In this document: positions 1-8,853 of the stretch, piece by piece | Layout: each line of letters starts with the position of its first letter | How positions within the stretch are numbered: the first letter of the stretch is position 1 | DNA from: Cytophagaceae bacterium | GTDB lineage: Bacteria > Bacteroidota > Bacteroidia > Cytophagales > Cytophagaceae | Length of the DNA: 37,802 bases | Direction: 5' to 3' | NCBI GenBank assembly: GCA_025454925.1 | Contig: JALONM010000036.1 | Span: 1 to 37,802 of the forward strand | The notes under the pieces: generated by a model | Told to the model about the DNA's origin: nothing | The model's input: only the letters and a program-made list of their open reading frames with translations | The model's database searches: none | Translations under genes and position numbers: made by a program

Positions 1-1348
1 CCCGTGTGTTTTCAGGAATGATATCTTCGTTGGATACTATATTTTCAATGGAAGGAGATCGGTAGGCATAACTATACAATAATTTGGTATGAAACTTATT
101 TATGATTTTAGTAATCCCGATTCTGGGAACGAGCGAAGGACCAAAAACACTGTGGTGGTTGTAGCGCCCGCCCAAAATAGTATTGAACCACTTATGCCGT
201 ACATTGAGTTGTGAAAATACAGCCATGTTGTCGTAGGATATATAATCTGTTCCATTGTCGAAATACGGACTGGTTTCCTCAGCAAAATTTTTAGCCACAT
301 CGTGAAAATATTCACCTCCTGCCATGAGAGACACCGAAGGACTGAATTGAAAATTGGCAATCACACTTGGGGTAATGCGAGCGGCTTGTAACTTAAACTC
401 CACGGCTTCTTCGGTTGGCTCATTTGACCAAGGTAACTGATTGGTATATGCCAAACGTGGCACCAACGATACTTTTTCGCTCACTTTCCATTGGTACTTC
501 AATTCTCCAAATACATTACGATACCTAATTTTAAGAGGCTCCGGTAATAATTCATCAAACCAAATGGGGGTAATGTTTTCATAATAATCATACACAAACC
601 GGGCACTAAGATTTTTGTAACTCATGCCAAGATTCGAAACAAATGGATTGGCCTTCAACCCGTTCACCAATGAAATGGAATCTCCATAAAAATCACTGTA
701 TTCATCCTGGCTTCGATTGCCTTGCCCTAAAAAGCCATGATACACCACCGAAAAATCATTGAATTTTTTACCCATGCTGAGTGAAACATTCCTCCTGGCA
801 TAACTTTTATCATACTGCCCATAGGTGGCTCCCAATTCCAATCCATTTATTTCCTCTGCCGAATAGGTTGTAATTTTAATAACTCCCAGTTCAGCATAGC
901 CTCCATACGTACTGCTTCCAGGACCACGAATGATTTCAATTTGTTTGATGGAGGAAAGATCGTAGTGATTTCCAAAATTTAAGGTGGAATATAAATTTTC
1001 ATTCAACTCCTGACCATCCAGGATCATCAGAATTTTACCCTCATGCCCCCAATTGCCGCGCATGCCAATACCAACAGAGCCTTGCACATCTTGGTGAAAG
1101 CTTACACCCGGCACAAAACTGAGCAATTCCATCAAATCCCTGGCTCCTGAATTTTTTATTTCTTCCTGCGTAATCAGGGTAACAATACCAGGCGATTCTC
1201 GTGATGTGAGCTCCCCTGCCGAGGCTACCGAAACCTTTACGTTTAGCAAATCTTCTAACGACATTTCATAAAAATCAACTCCTGAACTGTCCGATTGTGC
1301 TCTTAAAACGAAAGAGGCAAACAAAATGAAAGTAAAAAAATGTTTCAT
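1..1348 (-). CDS. TonB-dependent outer-membrane receptor, C-terminal part missing
   Basis: About 449 N-terminal codons read without a stop from the ATG at 1346-1348 to the left edge, so the barrel is cut off by the window. The product starts with a signal peptide (MKHFFTFILFASFVLRAQ) and goes straight into the motif SLEDLLNVKVSVAS, which precedes the plug domain in this family. The plug (about residues 45-165) shows ITQEEIKNSGARDLMELLSFVPGV, then IMLDG-like and IEIIRGPGSSTYGG segments typical of TonB receptors. Alternating beta-barrel strands follow. There is no carboxypeptidase-regulatory-like N-terminal domain, so it is not a SusC type. It should import a siderophore, metal complex, vitamin or similar ligand across the outer membrane using TonB energy; the ligand cannot be read from the sequence. 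I see no neighbouring transport genes and no obvious cobalamin riboswitch upstream. Confidence 0.93.
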   Translation of the reverse strand, partial: MKHFFTFILFASFVLRAQSDSSGVDFYEMSLEDLLNVKVSVASAGELTSRESPGIVTLITQEEIKNSGARDLMELLSFVPGVSFHQDVQGSVGIGMRGNWGHEGKILMILDGQELNENLYSTLNFGNHYDLSSIKQIEIIRGPGSSTYGGYAELGVIKITTYSAEEINGLELGATYGQYDKSYARRNVSLSMGKKFNDFSVVYHGFLGQGNRSQDEYSDFYGDSISLVNGLKANPFVSNLGMSYKNLSARFVYDYYENITPIWFDELLPEPLKIRYRNVFGELKYQWKVSEKVSLVPRLAYTNQLPWSNEPTEEAVEFKLQAARITPSVIANFQFSPSVSLMAGGEYFHDVAKNFAEETSPYFDNGTDYISYDNMAVFSQLNVRHKWFNTILGGRYNHHSVFGPSLVPRIGITKIINKFHTKLLYSYAYRSPSIENIVSNEDIIPENTR

Positions 1349-1400
1349 ACCATTTTTTTACGATGAAATCTAATTAAGGTTAAGGCAACACTGCCAATTC

Positions 1401-1416
1401 TACGTAAAAATACGTA
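1401..1416. promoter_or_regulatory. Paired TACGTA palindromes upstream of the receptor gene
   Basis: Two copies of the self-complementary hexamer TACGTA (1401-1406 and 1411-1416) are separated by AAAA, about 53-68 bases upstream of the receptor start on the minus strand. The symmetric spacing suggests a dimeric regulator site in the promoter region of a TonB receptor gene. No known operator consensus is matched with confidence; this is inference from symmetry and position. Confidence 0.3.
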
Positions 1417-1540
1417 CCCGATTCACCAGCCAACTATGTAGTGTGGTTCCGCAAAATAAAGGAGTAAATTTTGAGTGTAAATTACTATTTACCAAGACAT
1501 TACAATCTTATACCTTTAACTCAACAAACAAACCAAAATA

Positions 1541-1545
1541 GGAGG
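1541..1545 (+). promoter_or_regulatory. Shine-Dalgarno-like GGAGG before the 84-residue gene
   Basis: GGAGG lies four bases before the ATG at 1550. Members of the Bacteroidota rarely use such sites, and the other genes examined in this window lack one, so it stands out. The spacing is short, so it may be partly coincidental. Confidence 0.5.
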
Positions 1546-1549
1546 AAAT

Positions 1550-1804
1550 ATGAAAAAGGTAATCACTGTAATGCTTGTATTTGCGATGGGAACCATGATG
1601 GCAGGTAATAACCCAACGGAGCCTAATTCATCATACAAAAACAGCTATCCGAAGGGATCGAAAGCCTCCAGCAAAGAAATCAAAAAAGATCAGGTGGAGC
1701 GCAATTACAAAAAACAAGGTACCCTGAAGTTGGAACGCGCAGAATCTTCCAACATACAAAAAGCTGGCAAAACGAGCAGCTACAAGCATCCGCAAGGACT
1801 GTAA
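1550..1804 (+). CDS. Small secreted lysine-rich protein, unknown function
   Basis: An 84-residue product with a clear signal peptide (residues 1-18, MKKVITVMLVFAMGTMMA) and a mature part of about 66 residues that is hydrophilic and rich in Lys, Ser, Asn and Gln, with no cysteine and no predicted membrane segment. The mature chain looks disordered (for example SKEIKKDQVERNYKKQG). I recognise no family. The gene stands alone: it is divergent from the TonB receptor gene, has a GGAGG ribosome site, and is followed 33 bases later by a strong intrinsic terminator, which supports it being a real single-gene transcript. It resembles the 53-residue peptide at 16650 in plan (signal peptide, basic tail, own terminator) but not in sequence. 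It could be a periplasmic or cell-surface peptide; nothing more specific is supported. Confidence 0.72.
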   Translation: MKKVITVMLVFAMGTMMAGNNPTEPNSSYKNSYPKGSKASSKEIKKDQVERNYKKQGTLKLERAESSNIQKAGKTSSYKHPQGL

Positions 1805-1837
1805 GTCTATATAAGGAAATAATTTAGTATACGCTAT

Positions 1838-1868
1838 AAGACCCTGCCCATGGTAGGGTCTTTTGTTT
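1838..1868 (+). terminator. Intrinsic terminator after the 84-residue gene
   Basis: AAGACCCT (1838-1845) pairs perfectly with AGGGTCTT (1855-1862) around a nine-base spacer, followed by TTTTGTTTTA. Stem plus T-tract in the plus direction fits the end of the gene at 1550. Confidence 0.85.
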
Positions 1869-1930
1869 TATGTAATTCGAATTCTTTAGTAATGTAGTTA
1901 GGCTCTAACCTTCCCATAATAACGGCATAC

Positions 1931-1962
1931 AATAAAAAAGCGATCAGTAAAACTGATCGCTT
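1931..1962 (-). terminator. Intrinsic terminator of the TraB/GumN operon
   Basis: AAGCGATCAGT (1938-1948) pairs with ACTGATCGCTT (1952-1962) around AAA; reading the minus strand the stem is followed by TTTTTTATT. It ends the minus-strand operon whose last gene stops at 2154, leaving a roughly 190-base 3' tail. Confidence 0.85.
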
Positions 1963-2153
1963 GATAACTATTTGAAGAGATCTGGGAGAAAGTGCCTGGC
2001 GGTGTCTTTCATAAAAAAATTGTTTCTTTCTATAAAAAAGACTCGGACTTAGGTATTTCGTTTCATGATTTTTTCGTTTTTTTTTCAAAACAGCCAGAAA
2101 GAAAAACAAACCACTTATTTTCAATACTTTAACAAAAAAAGCTGGGGTATTTT
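1963..2153 (-). other. Non-coding 3' tail between the last operon gene and its terminator
   Basis: No convincing gene is present. The minus strand holds only short frames, such as a 14-codon one, and homopolymer A/T runs. An open frame of 96 codons covers the region but runs through both neighbouring terminators and has a low-complexity Lys/Phe composition, so it is not called. The length of the tail leaves room for a processed 3' UTR RNA. Confidence 0.5.
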
Positions 2154-2822
2154 TTATTCTTGAAGATTCGACTGCAAGCTTAGCAGCCCTCTTATGGCAA
2201 GAGTATCCGTAGCATACATCCAGAAATGAGTATGCTGAAACAGCTTTTCCTTTATCGAATGAGAAAGGCTAAGGCGCACCGGATATTCGCCTGATGTGAT
2301 TCTGGGTTGAAACCAATATGCCATATGCGACATTCGTGAGATGTCTTGGATGGTATAGATTTCCGTAAATTCGTCAAAAGGTATGGAGGCTTGAAACGAA
2401 TGAGTATCGGCATGAAAGTAAACCTTCCAACGGTGACTAGAAGAGTCAGCCAGTATAGTTCCCATTGATAATTCGGGAGTGTTTAACCATACTTTAAAAT
2501 CTTCGGATGTTTCATTCGAAGAGTACCATCGTTGTACCTGGTCAAGAATACGAAACTTCGCATACTCCATCGATGGAGATTCCAACGGATAAGAATGTTC
2601 TTCGATAAAAAAATAAATAGCGGGTGCATTTCTCCTTGTCAATAAACCTGAAGTGCAATTTTCAGTGGCACATTGTATTTCTGCTTCTGTTGTTAACTTC
2701 AATCGCCCAAGAGTCTTTTGAACTTTCGTCTTTGAATACGCGACCCATAAAATCAAAAGTACCGTGCAGGAGGTAGCCAGCCAGATTCTATTCCGATGCA
2801 GCCAATGTAAGGAACTTGCCAT
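2154..2822 (-). CDS. Hypothetical membrane-anchored protein
   Basis: A 222-residue product with one N-terminal membrane segment (about residues 13-30, IWLATSCTVLLILWVAYSKT) and a soluble remainder that would lie in the periplasm. I recognise no domain. The soluble part has two close cysteines (ATENCTS region) and many aromatic residues, and reads as mixed alpha/beta. It starts five bases after the stop of the giant TraB/GumN-like gene, so the two are almost certainly co-transcribed and end at the terminator at 1931-1962. By context it may be a partner or accessory of that protein, but this is inference only. Confidence 0.75.
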   Translation of the reverse strand: MASSLHWLHRNRIWLATSCTVLLILWVAYSKTKVQKTLGRLKLTTEAEIQCATENCTSGLLTRRNAPAIYFFIEEHSYPLESPSMEYAKFRILDQVQRWYSSNETSEDFKVWLNTPELSMGTILADSSSHRWKVYFHADTHSFQASIPFDEFTEIYTIQDISRMSHMAYWFQPRITSGEYPVRLSLSHSIKEKLFQHTHFWMYATDTLAIRGLLSLQSNLQE

Positions 2823-2827
2823 TGGTA

Positions 2828-5800
2828 TTAAAAGGAATACGAACCGAAACGTTTGGCTCGCTTACGCCCGTATAAGCGTATGTCTTCGGCCGAATCCTGA
2901 AGTATCGATTTGATCTCCGCTTCTTTCCTGAATCGAATCCCTCCTTTAATCATTTGAGGATGGTAGTTTAGTGCCTGTTGATTTTCAGGCTGCACTCCTG
3001 TATAATCTAGTACCCAGGATTCCTGAGTTTTATTATACCTTCTAAAATAGTAAACATATCCCTTCTGCCCTTTGATTACACAAAGGCGCTTGTCGACGAA
3101 ACGTATGCTATCATTGTTTTCCTGAGTATAATCTTCATAAATCAAGGCTCTGCTGAGGTGTTCCTGGGTTAGATAAGTAGAATCAAATAAATCGAGTCGC
3201 TTGATTACGTTGAGTTGCCGGTACATTTCAAGCCGATCAAAATCGCTGGCCGCATAACGTCGCCAGTTACTGTCGGGCACTTGTACCTTATTCTTAACTT
3301 TAAGCACGTCAATCTTAAGTGCCAGGTAAGTATTTTCTGATTTATAAGTACGTTCAAAAAAACGTTTCACTTGTTTTTCTTCATAGAAAGGCAGTAATAT
3401 TTTTGCATAATTCAGCGATGCGTAAGAAGAACGCGTTCCATCGTAATAATCGCCGGAATCGTCGGAATCAGAATCAAGCTTAAGCTTATTGTTTTTTTTG
3501 AGTTCTTCAGCGGAAAGAACCCGTTTAATTTCGGCCTGAGCATCTAACAGAATATCTAGTTTATAGGCCAGGTATTGCGAAGGAGCCACCAGATTACTAT
3601 CGATCAGCTTAGCCAGCAAATCATACACCTCTAATTGATACTCCGGATATCGGGCAAAAGGTATCAATTTTGAAATAATTTTAGCTGACAACTCCAGCGA
3701 GTCGTGTAGTTCTAAAAATAATAATTCCACCTGTTCTTCATCGGCGATGGGCGTTTCCAATTGAATAAGTTCTGCCAGTTTGGAATAGGCATTTATGGTT
3801 TTTTGTCTTGCCAGGGCCGTTAGAATTTTCACTTGGATGAGAGAGGAGTCCTGGGCCTTTAGGTACCAGCGCTCCAAAGCAGGCACAATAGAGGAATGCT
3901 TCCGATCCGACAATTTTTCAATTAGTAAATTTCTTGCACCGAAAACACCTTCCTGCAAATACCGACTTAACTGAGTGCTATTATCAATTACTCGAATTAA
4001 GGCAGGCACTTCCTGATCCTCAAATTCCAGTATGGGCAAATTTTTAAACAATTCGTTGACGCGCAAACTATCGCCTTTATCAATGGCATTAAAAAGCAAA
4101 TGACCTTTGCTTTTCAATGCATCATCCCCTGGAAAATCGTCCAGCAGTTGAAAGGATTCCGTCAGTGTTTTATACAAATACGAATATCCTTGAATGGTAT
4201 CGCTTACATGCGAAAACAGATACAAGGAATTATTTTTCAAAATGACTCTTCCTGCAATTATTCGGGCACTGGCAGTATCAGAAAAAGTGTAATCCATAAA
4301 GTAATACTGTTTCGTCTGACCCGAATTTTTATTCTTCAGGATAAATGAACTCGAAGGATTCAAGCGCTCTAACCTATTTTTCCATACTTCGGCCGTGTCT
4401 TTAAACGATCTGAAATCATTTAATTTAATATAATCCAATCTAACCTCCTGATGCAGCAATGGAAGTGTGAAATTTCGCTGATCCGAGCGTGGCTCATAAA
4501 GTTCTTTGTCGCGTTTGCTTTTGTAATGCGACAACAGGTAACCATAGGTAGCATATTGGTCGGGAAGAACCGGCGTTTGAACCTTATAGTGCAAGGTTGT
4601 ATCAACGAAGGTTTGCAAGGTCATCGTTTCCATGCGATCCGGAGATTTCACGCGCAAACTTTTAAAAAATTCTAAGGCCTTCATCGTGTCTTGCGCTGTA
4701 GTGGCCATGAAATAATACACAGGGCCTTGTAGCTTTACACAAATGCGTAACAAAGGAGCGGTGCGTTTAGAAAAAATACTGGTATGAAAGGCCTCTTCTT
4801 TACTGTTTATTTCTTCTTTGGAAGGAATCAGATTGGCCATGTACACGGGTCTTCCTTGTATATGCTCCAACGATTTCGATTGAATTTTGTAATGAATATT
4901 GTCTGCGAATTGATAGGCCAGCCGCTCCAACTCAAAGGTATCTTCTTCTATATATTGATAATCATGCAAGGCAGTTTCCATCAACCAATAGGTATTTTTA
5001 TCATCAAACGAACAAGCTTCCAATACTTGCTTGTTTTCAAGAAAGCTGGAAGAATAATTTTCATCCCGAGGTCCAGGCATTGCCACTTCCAGATGCTTAT
5101 TATTCCACAAACCTTTACGTCGTGCATCATTCCACTGAATGCTATTGAAATACCGGTCTCCGTTGGTTAGAACGAATTTACCATTCCCATGCATTTTGAA
5201 TACGATAAGTTCAAGTGGTGTTACAAAAATTTTATATCGCTGATAGTCGCCTCTGCGGGTCAGGTTGGTTATATCCAAAAAAGGAATAGACTGCTGAGTT
5301 CCTTTAGTCTTTCGAACAATTTTTCCAGGAATTCCTTCGTACAATAAATTTTCAACAATCGACAGCATAGAATCTTGTGATACGCCGGTAACCGGGGCGT
5401 AGGTATTCAACCGATAAATATTGTAGTAGGCACCATTGGTCATTTCCGGATAAAAATATTCGCTAAACCCATATTCATCGGCACTTTCATACATGGGTCC
5501 GGGCAGGTCCACCGAAAACATGGAGTCGGGCACAAAAGATGTTTTATACTGCATGGGATGAATGGTCTCTTCCAGTTTTTGTTTCATGCGTTCAGCCACC
5601 CGGCCCGACTTAGCACCTACCGGACGCACCGTATACCCTTTGGCACGAAGCATTTCAATCATACCTTTCTGACCTGGCAAATGTGCCGCACCTACCCCCG
5701 TAAAAAGCCTTTGCTTTTTCATGATGGAATCCATTCGCTCCACCATTAGGCGATTGCGCTCATCAATCATAAAATGTATGTAATAATCGGTCGATTGATT

Positions 5801-6514
5801 TACCCGAGTCATGGAATCGATTGCATCCAAATCGCCTTTGCGGTAAGCATCCTGAAGTGCTTCTTCCGCATTCAGCCGAACATCCTTCTTTTTCTCAACG
5901 TAGGTATTCTTTTTATTTTTGGCTTCTTTTTCCAAAATTTTCTTATCTACCGGCATGGTAGCTTTGGCCGATAACTCCTGCACCTGCAGGTAATTTTCTA
6001 ATCCTGTGATTTGTTTTTTTAGTTTCCTTCCTGATTGATAAATGAACAAGTCGAGGAATGTATTTTCTTCAAAATTATCTTCACTGGCATTTTTTCTATA
6101 TAGCATATAGTTAACAAAACTATGTGATCGGGCAAGAAGCCTCACGACACGTTTTTGATTGAGAAGGTTCCATTCAAAGCTGCTGTAAAAATCTTGGTAA
6201 GAGGAATATCGCGTGCGATTCTGATAGGTGCCGGTCTTAATCATATCTTCCATCCAGGTATCCGGATTCAATTCCAGGGCCACAACATCTGCATTTTTAA
6301 TTGCCAGAAAAAAGGTATCGCTAAGCCGGAACGCCAATTTTTTACTAACGTGCATGGTACCGTACAAATACGATGGTTCCTTTAATCCATTTCCGGATAT
6401 TTCCCATAGCAAGCCCTGATATTCCTTTTTAGAGGAAACGGATTGAGCGTTCAACACACCAAGCCCCAACACCAATAAGAGACTCAAGACCAATGTGGAA
6501 GAGTAAGATTTCAT
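2828..6514 (-). CDS. TraB/GumN (Tiki-like) family protein with a large C-terminal extension
   Basis: A 1228-residue exported protein. Signal peptide about 1-23 (ending LNAQ). Residues about 35-300 match the TraB/GumN (PF01963-type) fold: the two GxxH motifs are GTMH at 52-55 and GAAH at 275-278, and the conserved glutamate is in ALELNP (E81). In Tiki-type members these residues bind metal and support proteolysis, so activity is plausible here. Ordinary bacterial TraB/GumN proteins are near 300 residues; this one carries about 930 more. Residues about 310-800 look beta-rich and repetitive, about 800-1050 look like a HEAT-type helical stretch (SIVPALERWYLKAQDSSL and similar), with an acidic DSDSDDSGD linker near 1045. 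The downstream gene follows after five bases. The substrate is unknown. The N-terminal assignment is firm; the rest of the protein is unassigned. Confidence 0.9.
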   Translation of the reverse strand: MKSYSSTLVLSLLLVLGLGVLNAQSVSSKKEYQGLLWEISGNGLKEPSYLYGTMHVSKKLAFRLSDTFFLAIKNADVVALELNPDTWMEDMIKTGTYQNRTRYSSYQDFYSSFEWNLLNQKRVVRLLARSHSFVNYMLYRKNASEDNFEENTFLDLFIYQSGRKLKKQITGLENYLQVQELSAKATMPVDKKILEKEAKNKKNTYVEKKKDVRLNAEEALQDAYRKGDLDAIDSMTRVNQSTDYYIHFMIDERNRLMVERMDSIMKKQRLFTGVGAAHLPGQKGMIEMLRAKGYTVRPVGAKSGRVAERMKQKLEETIHPMQYKTSFVPDSMFSVDLPGPMYESADEYGFSEYFYPEMTNGAYYNIYRLNTYAPVTGVSQDSMLSIVENLLYEGIPGKIVRKTKGTQQSIPFLDITNLTRRGDYQRYKIFVTPLELIVFKMHGNGKFVLTNGDRYFNSIQWNDARRKGLWNNKHLEVAMPGPRDENYSSSFLENKQVLEACSFDDKNTYWLMETALHDYQYIEEDTFELERLAYQFADNIHYKIQSKSLEHIQGRPVYMANLIPSKEEINSKEEAFHTSIFSKRTAPLLRICVKLQGPVYYFMATTAQDTMKALEFFKSLRVKSPDRMETMTLQTFVDTTLHYKVQTPVLPDQYATYGYLLSHYKSKRDKELYEPRSDQRNFTLPLLHQEVRLDYIKLNDFRSFKDTAEVWKNRLERLNPSSSFILKNKNSGQTKQYYFMDYTFSDTASARIIAGRVILKNNSLYLFSHVSDTIQGYSYLYKTLTESFQLLDDFPGDDALKSKGHLLFNAIDKGDSLRVNELFKNLPILEFEDQEVPALIRVIDNSTQLSRYLQEGVFGARNLLIEKLSDRKHSSIVPALERWYLKAQDSSLIQVKILTALARQKTINAYSKLAELIQLETPIADEEQVELLFLELHDSLELSAKIISKLIPFARYPEYQLEVYDLLAKLIDSNLVAPSQYLAYKLDILLDAQAEIKRVLSAEELKKNNKLKLDSDSDDSGDYYDGTRSSYASLNYAKILLPFYEEKQVKRFFERTYKSENTYLALKIDVLKVKNKVQVPDSNWRRYAASDFDRLEMYRQLNVIKRLDLFDSTYLTQEHLSRALIYEDYTQENNDSIRFVDKRLCVIKGQKGYVYYFRRYNKTQESWVLDYTGVQPENQQALNYHPQMIKGGIRFRKEAEIKSILQDSAEDIRLYGRKRAKRFGSYSF

Positions 6515-6669
6515 ACTAATTACCTAATCAAAAAGTATAATGTAGTAAATGTCAAATGGATACAAAAATGTTTGATAGAATTTATTTCAAACAAATTACG
6601 AATCCGGTTGTTCCAAATGATGGAAGGGACACAAGAAATTTGTAACTTTCCCACTATTAAAATCCTATC

Positions 6670-8658
6670 ATGAATTTGCTGGAAGAAAACGTGACCGGGT
6701 ATTGCCCAAGCCTGACGCAGTACCAACGTAGAATTACAAGAGAAGTGAAAATTGGTGACATTGCTATGGGTGGTAATAATCCAATCCGGGTGCAATCTAT
6801 GACCACCATCGACACCATGGATACGAAAGGTTCGGTGGAGCAATGTATTCGTATGGTAGAATCAGGCTGTGAATACATACGCATCACCGCCCCCAGTATA
6901 AAAGAGGCCGAAAACCTAGCCAACATCAAAGCCGAATTACGCCTGCGCGGTTATCAAGTTCCTCTCATTGCCGATATCCATTTTACTCCAAACGCCGCCG
7001 AAATGGCTGCGCGATTAGTAGAGAAAGTTCGCATCAATCCAGGTAATTACGCTGATAAAAAGAAATTTGAAACCATCGAATATACCGATGCCACCTACTT
7101 GCAAGAAATAGAGCGGATACGTGAACGATTTATTCCTTTGATTAAAATATGTAAAGAATACGGTACTGCCATGCGCATTGGCACCAACCACGGTTCATTA
7201 TCCGACCGTATTCTTAGCCGGTACGGAGATACCCCTCACGGCATGGTAGAATCGGCGCTCGAGTTTGTGCGTATTTGTGAGGAGTTCAGTTACTACGACT
7301 TGGTCATCTCCATGAAAGCCTCCAACACACAGGTAATGGTGCAGGCGTATCGTTTGTTGGTAGAAAGGTTGAAAGCAGAGAAATTGCAACCGTATCCCCT
7401 GCACCTTGGTGTTACAGAGGCTGGCGAAGGAGAAGACGGAAGAATAAAATCAGCCGTGGGCATAGGAACCTTGCTGGAAGACGGATTGGGTGATACAGTG
7501 CGTGTATCCCTAACGGAAGATCCTGAATTTGAGGCACCGGTGGCCCGCATGCTCATCGACCGATACACCAATCGTCCGGGGCATAAATTCATACAACCTA
7601 TTGAACATTACCCTATCCACCCATATCAATATTTTAGAAGGGAAACCAAGGAAGTACTTCAGTTCGGACATCATCAGGTACCTCGTGTTATTGCTGACTT
7701 CTCGCAAGTGGAGCCGTTGGCCATGGAAGATTTAAAATCCATCGGTCATTTTTATTTGCCTGTACCCGATAAATGGAACATGAACGACTTAGGGAGCGAT
7801 TTCATTTATACAGGAACTCACCCCGCTCCTTTTATGTTGCCTAATGGATTAAAAGAAATCCTGGATGCCCCAACGTGGAAAGAGCATACGGATCGCAAAA
7901 ATACCTACCCGTTATATTCTGCCGAAGAATTTATGAACGAGGTGGAATTAAATCATGAGTTGATCTTTGTGCGAGCCAACTATGAGGCCATGAACGAAGC
8001 CTTTTATTCAAAAGTAAAAGCAAATACCCAGGTAGTACTGATACTATTTACCCGGAATGAGCATTCCATGGCAGCATTACGCCGACTTATGGTGTATTTA
8101 ATTCAGCATGAAGTAAAAGCCCCGGTGATTTTTGAACGAGGATATGCAGAAATGCCAGAGGAACAATTACAGCTTCATGCCAGCACGGATGTTGGAGGTT
8201 TGCTGATCGATGGGCTGGGTGATGGAGTTTTCATTCGCACAAACCAACGAACTTTCCATGATAAAAAAAGTCAGCTGGCGTATTTAAAGATTTGTAACCA
8301 ACTAGGATTTGGAATTTTGCAAGCAGCGCGGACAAGGATGTCGAAGACTGAATACATTTCCTGTCCTTCGTGCGGAAGAACGCTTTTTGATTTGCAGGAA
8401 ACAACCGCGATGATACGCAGACGTACCGATCATTTAAAAGGAATTAAAATCGGCATCATGGGATGTATTGTAAACGGTCCTGGAGAAATGGCCGATGCCG
8501 ATTACGGCTACGTGGGTGTGGGTAAAGATAAAATCGCCTTGTACCGGGGTCAGAACGTTGTAAAAAAATCGGTGCATTCTGATTTCGCTGTAAATGAACT
8601 GATTGAATTAATAAAAGAAGATGGAAAATGGACCGACCCTGAATCGGTAGAAGTGTAA
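6670..8658 (+). CDS. ispG: 4-hydroxy-3-methylbut-2-enyl diphosphate synthase (large-insert type)
   Basis: IspG (GcpE) makes HMBPP from MEcPP in the methylerythritol phosphate pathway, supplying isoprenoids such as the menaquinone side chain. The 662-residue length is typical of the three-domain form found in Bacteroidota, Chlamydiae and plants, which has an extra domain between the TIM barrel and the iron-sulfur domain. The barrel starts with the conserved NPIRVQSMTT. The 4Fe-4S ligands are visible as C565 and C568 (SCPSCG) and C599 (IMGCIVNGPGE), with the fourth ligand, glutamate, at E606. The ATG at 6670 fits the usual N-terminus of the family. It leads a plus-strand run with the two genes downstream (gaps of 10 and 2 bases). 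Confidence 0.97.
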   Translation: MNLLEENVTGYCPSLTQYQRRITREVKIGDIAMGGNNPIRVQSMTTIDTMDTKGSVEQCIRMVESGCEYIRITAPSIKEAENLANIKAELRLRGYQVPLIADIHFTPNAAEMAARLVEKVRINPGNYADKKKFETIEYTDATYLQEIERIRERFIPLIKICKEYGTAMRIGTNHGSLSDRILSRYGDTPHGMVESALEFVRICEEFSYYDLVISMKASNTQVMVQAYRLLVERLKAEKLQPYPLHLGVTEAGEGEDGRIKSAVGIGTLLEDGLGDTVRVSLTEDPEFEAPVARMLIDRYTNRPGHKFIQPIEHYPIHPYQYFRRETKEVLQFGHHQVPRVIADFSQVEPLAMEDLKSIGHFYLPVPDKWNMNDLGSDFIYTGTHPAPFMLPNGLKEILDAPTWKEHTDRKNTYPLYSAEEFMNEVELNHELIFVRANYEAMNEAFYSKVKANTQVVLILFTRNEHSMAALRRLMVYLIQHEVKAPVIFERGYAEMPEEQLQLHASTDVGGLLIDGLGDGVFIRTNQRTFHDKKSQLAYLKICNQLGFGILQAARTRMSKTEYISCPSCGRTLFDLQETTAMIRRRTDHLKGIKIGIMGCIVNGPGEMADADYGYVGVGKDKIALYRGQNVVKKSVHSDFAVNELIELIKEDGKWTDPESVEV

Positions 8659-8668
8659 AGGAACGTAT

Positions 8669-8851
8669 ATGAAAATTAAAGAATTTTTTAGCGTTGGAGA
8701 AGTATTCCGGTATTTCTTCCGCGTATTCCGGAAACAGGAAGGTGAAAAATCCAACTTGAATCTCCGCATGATGCATTGGACCAACCGCATCTCCATTGTC
8801 ATGTTTCTGATCTGTGTTTTGGTGATTGTTTATCGGTATATGACACGTTAA
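8669..8851 (+). CDS. Small single-span membrane protein (DUF6728-like)
   Basis: A 60-residue protein with an amphipathic, basic and aromatic N-terminal half (VGEVFRYFFRVFRKQ) and one C-terminal membrane segment (about 40-57, ISIVMFLICVLVIVYRY). As I recall, small proteins of this design (GEVFxYFFR, then NLRxMHxxNxIS) form a Bacteroidota-specific family, DUF6728, and often follow ispG. It begins 10 bases after ispG and ends two bases before the MmcQ-like gene, so it is part of that operon. No function is known to me; a role at the inner membrane is all that can be said. Confidence 0.82.
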   Translation: MKIKEFFSVGEVFRYFFRVFRKQEGEKSNLNLRMMHWTNRISIVMFLICVLVIVYRYMTR

Positions 8852-8853
8852 TC

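Noticed and set aside
1349-1549. Possible cobalamin or other riboswitch upstream of the TonB receptor
   Set aside because: A GGCA/TGCC pair is present, but the conserved boxes of known riboswitches are not visible and the space is short.
1834-2124. 96-codon minus-strand open frame
   Set aside because: It runs through two good terminators on opposite strands and is low-complexity Lys/Phe/Arg sequence; more likely a chance frame in a 3' tail.
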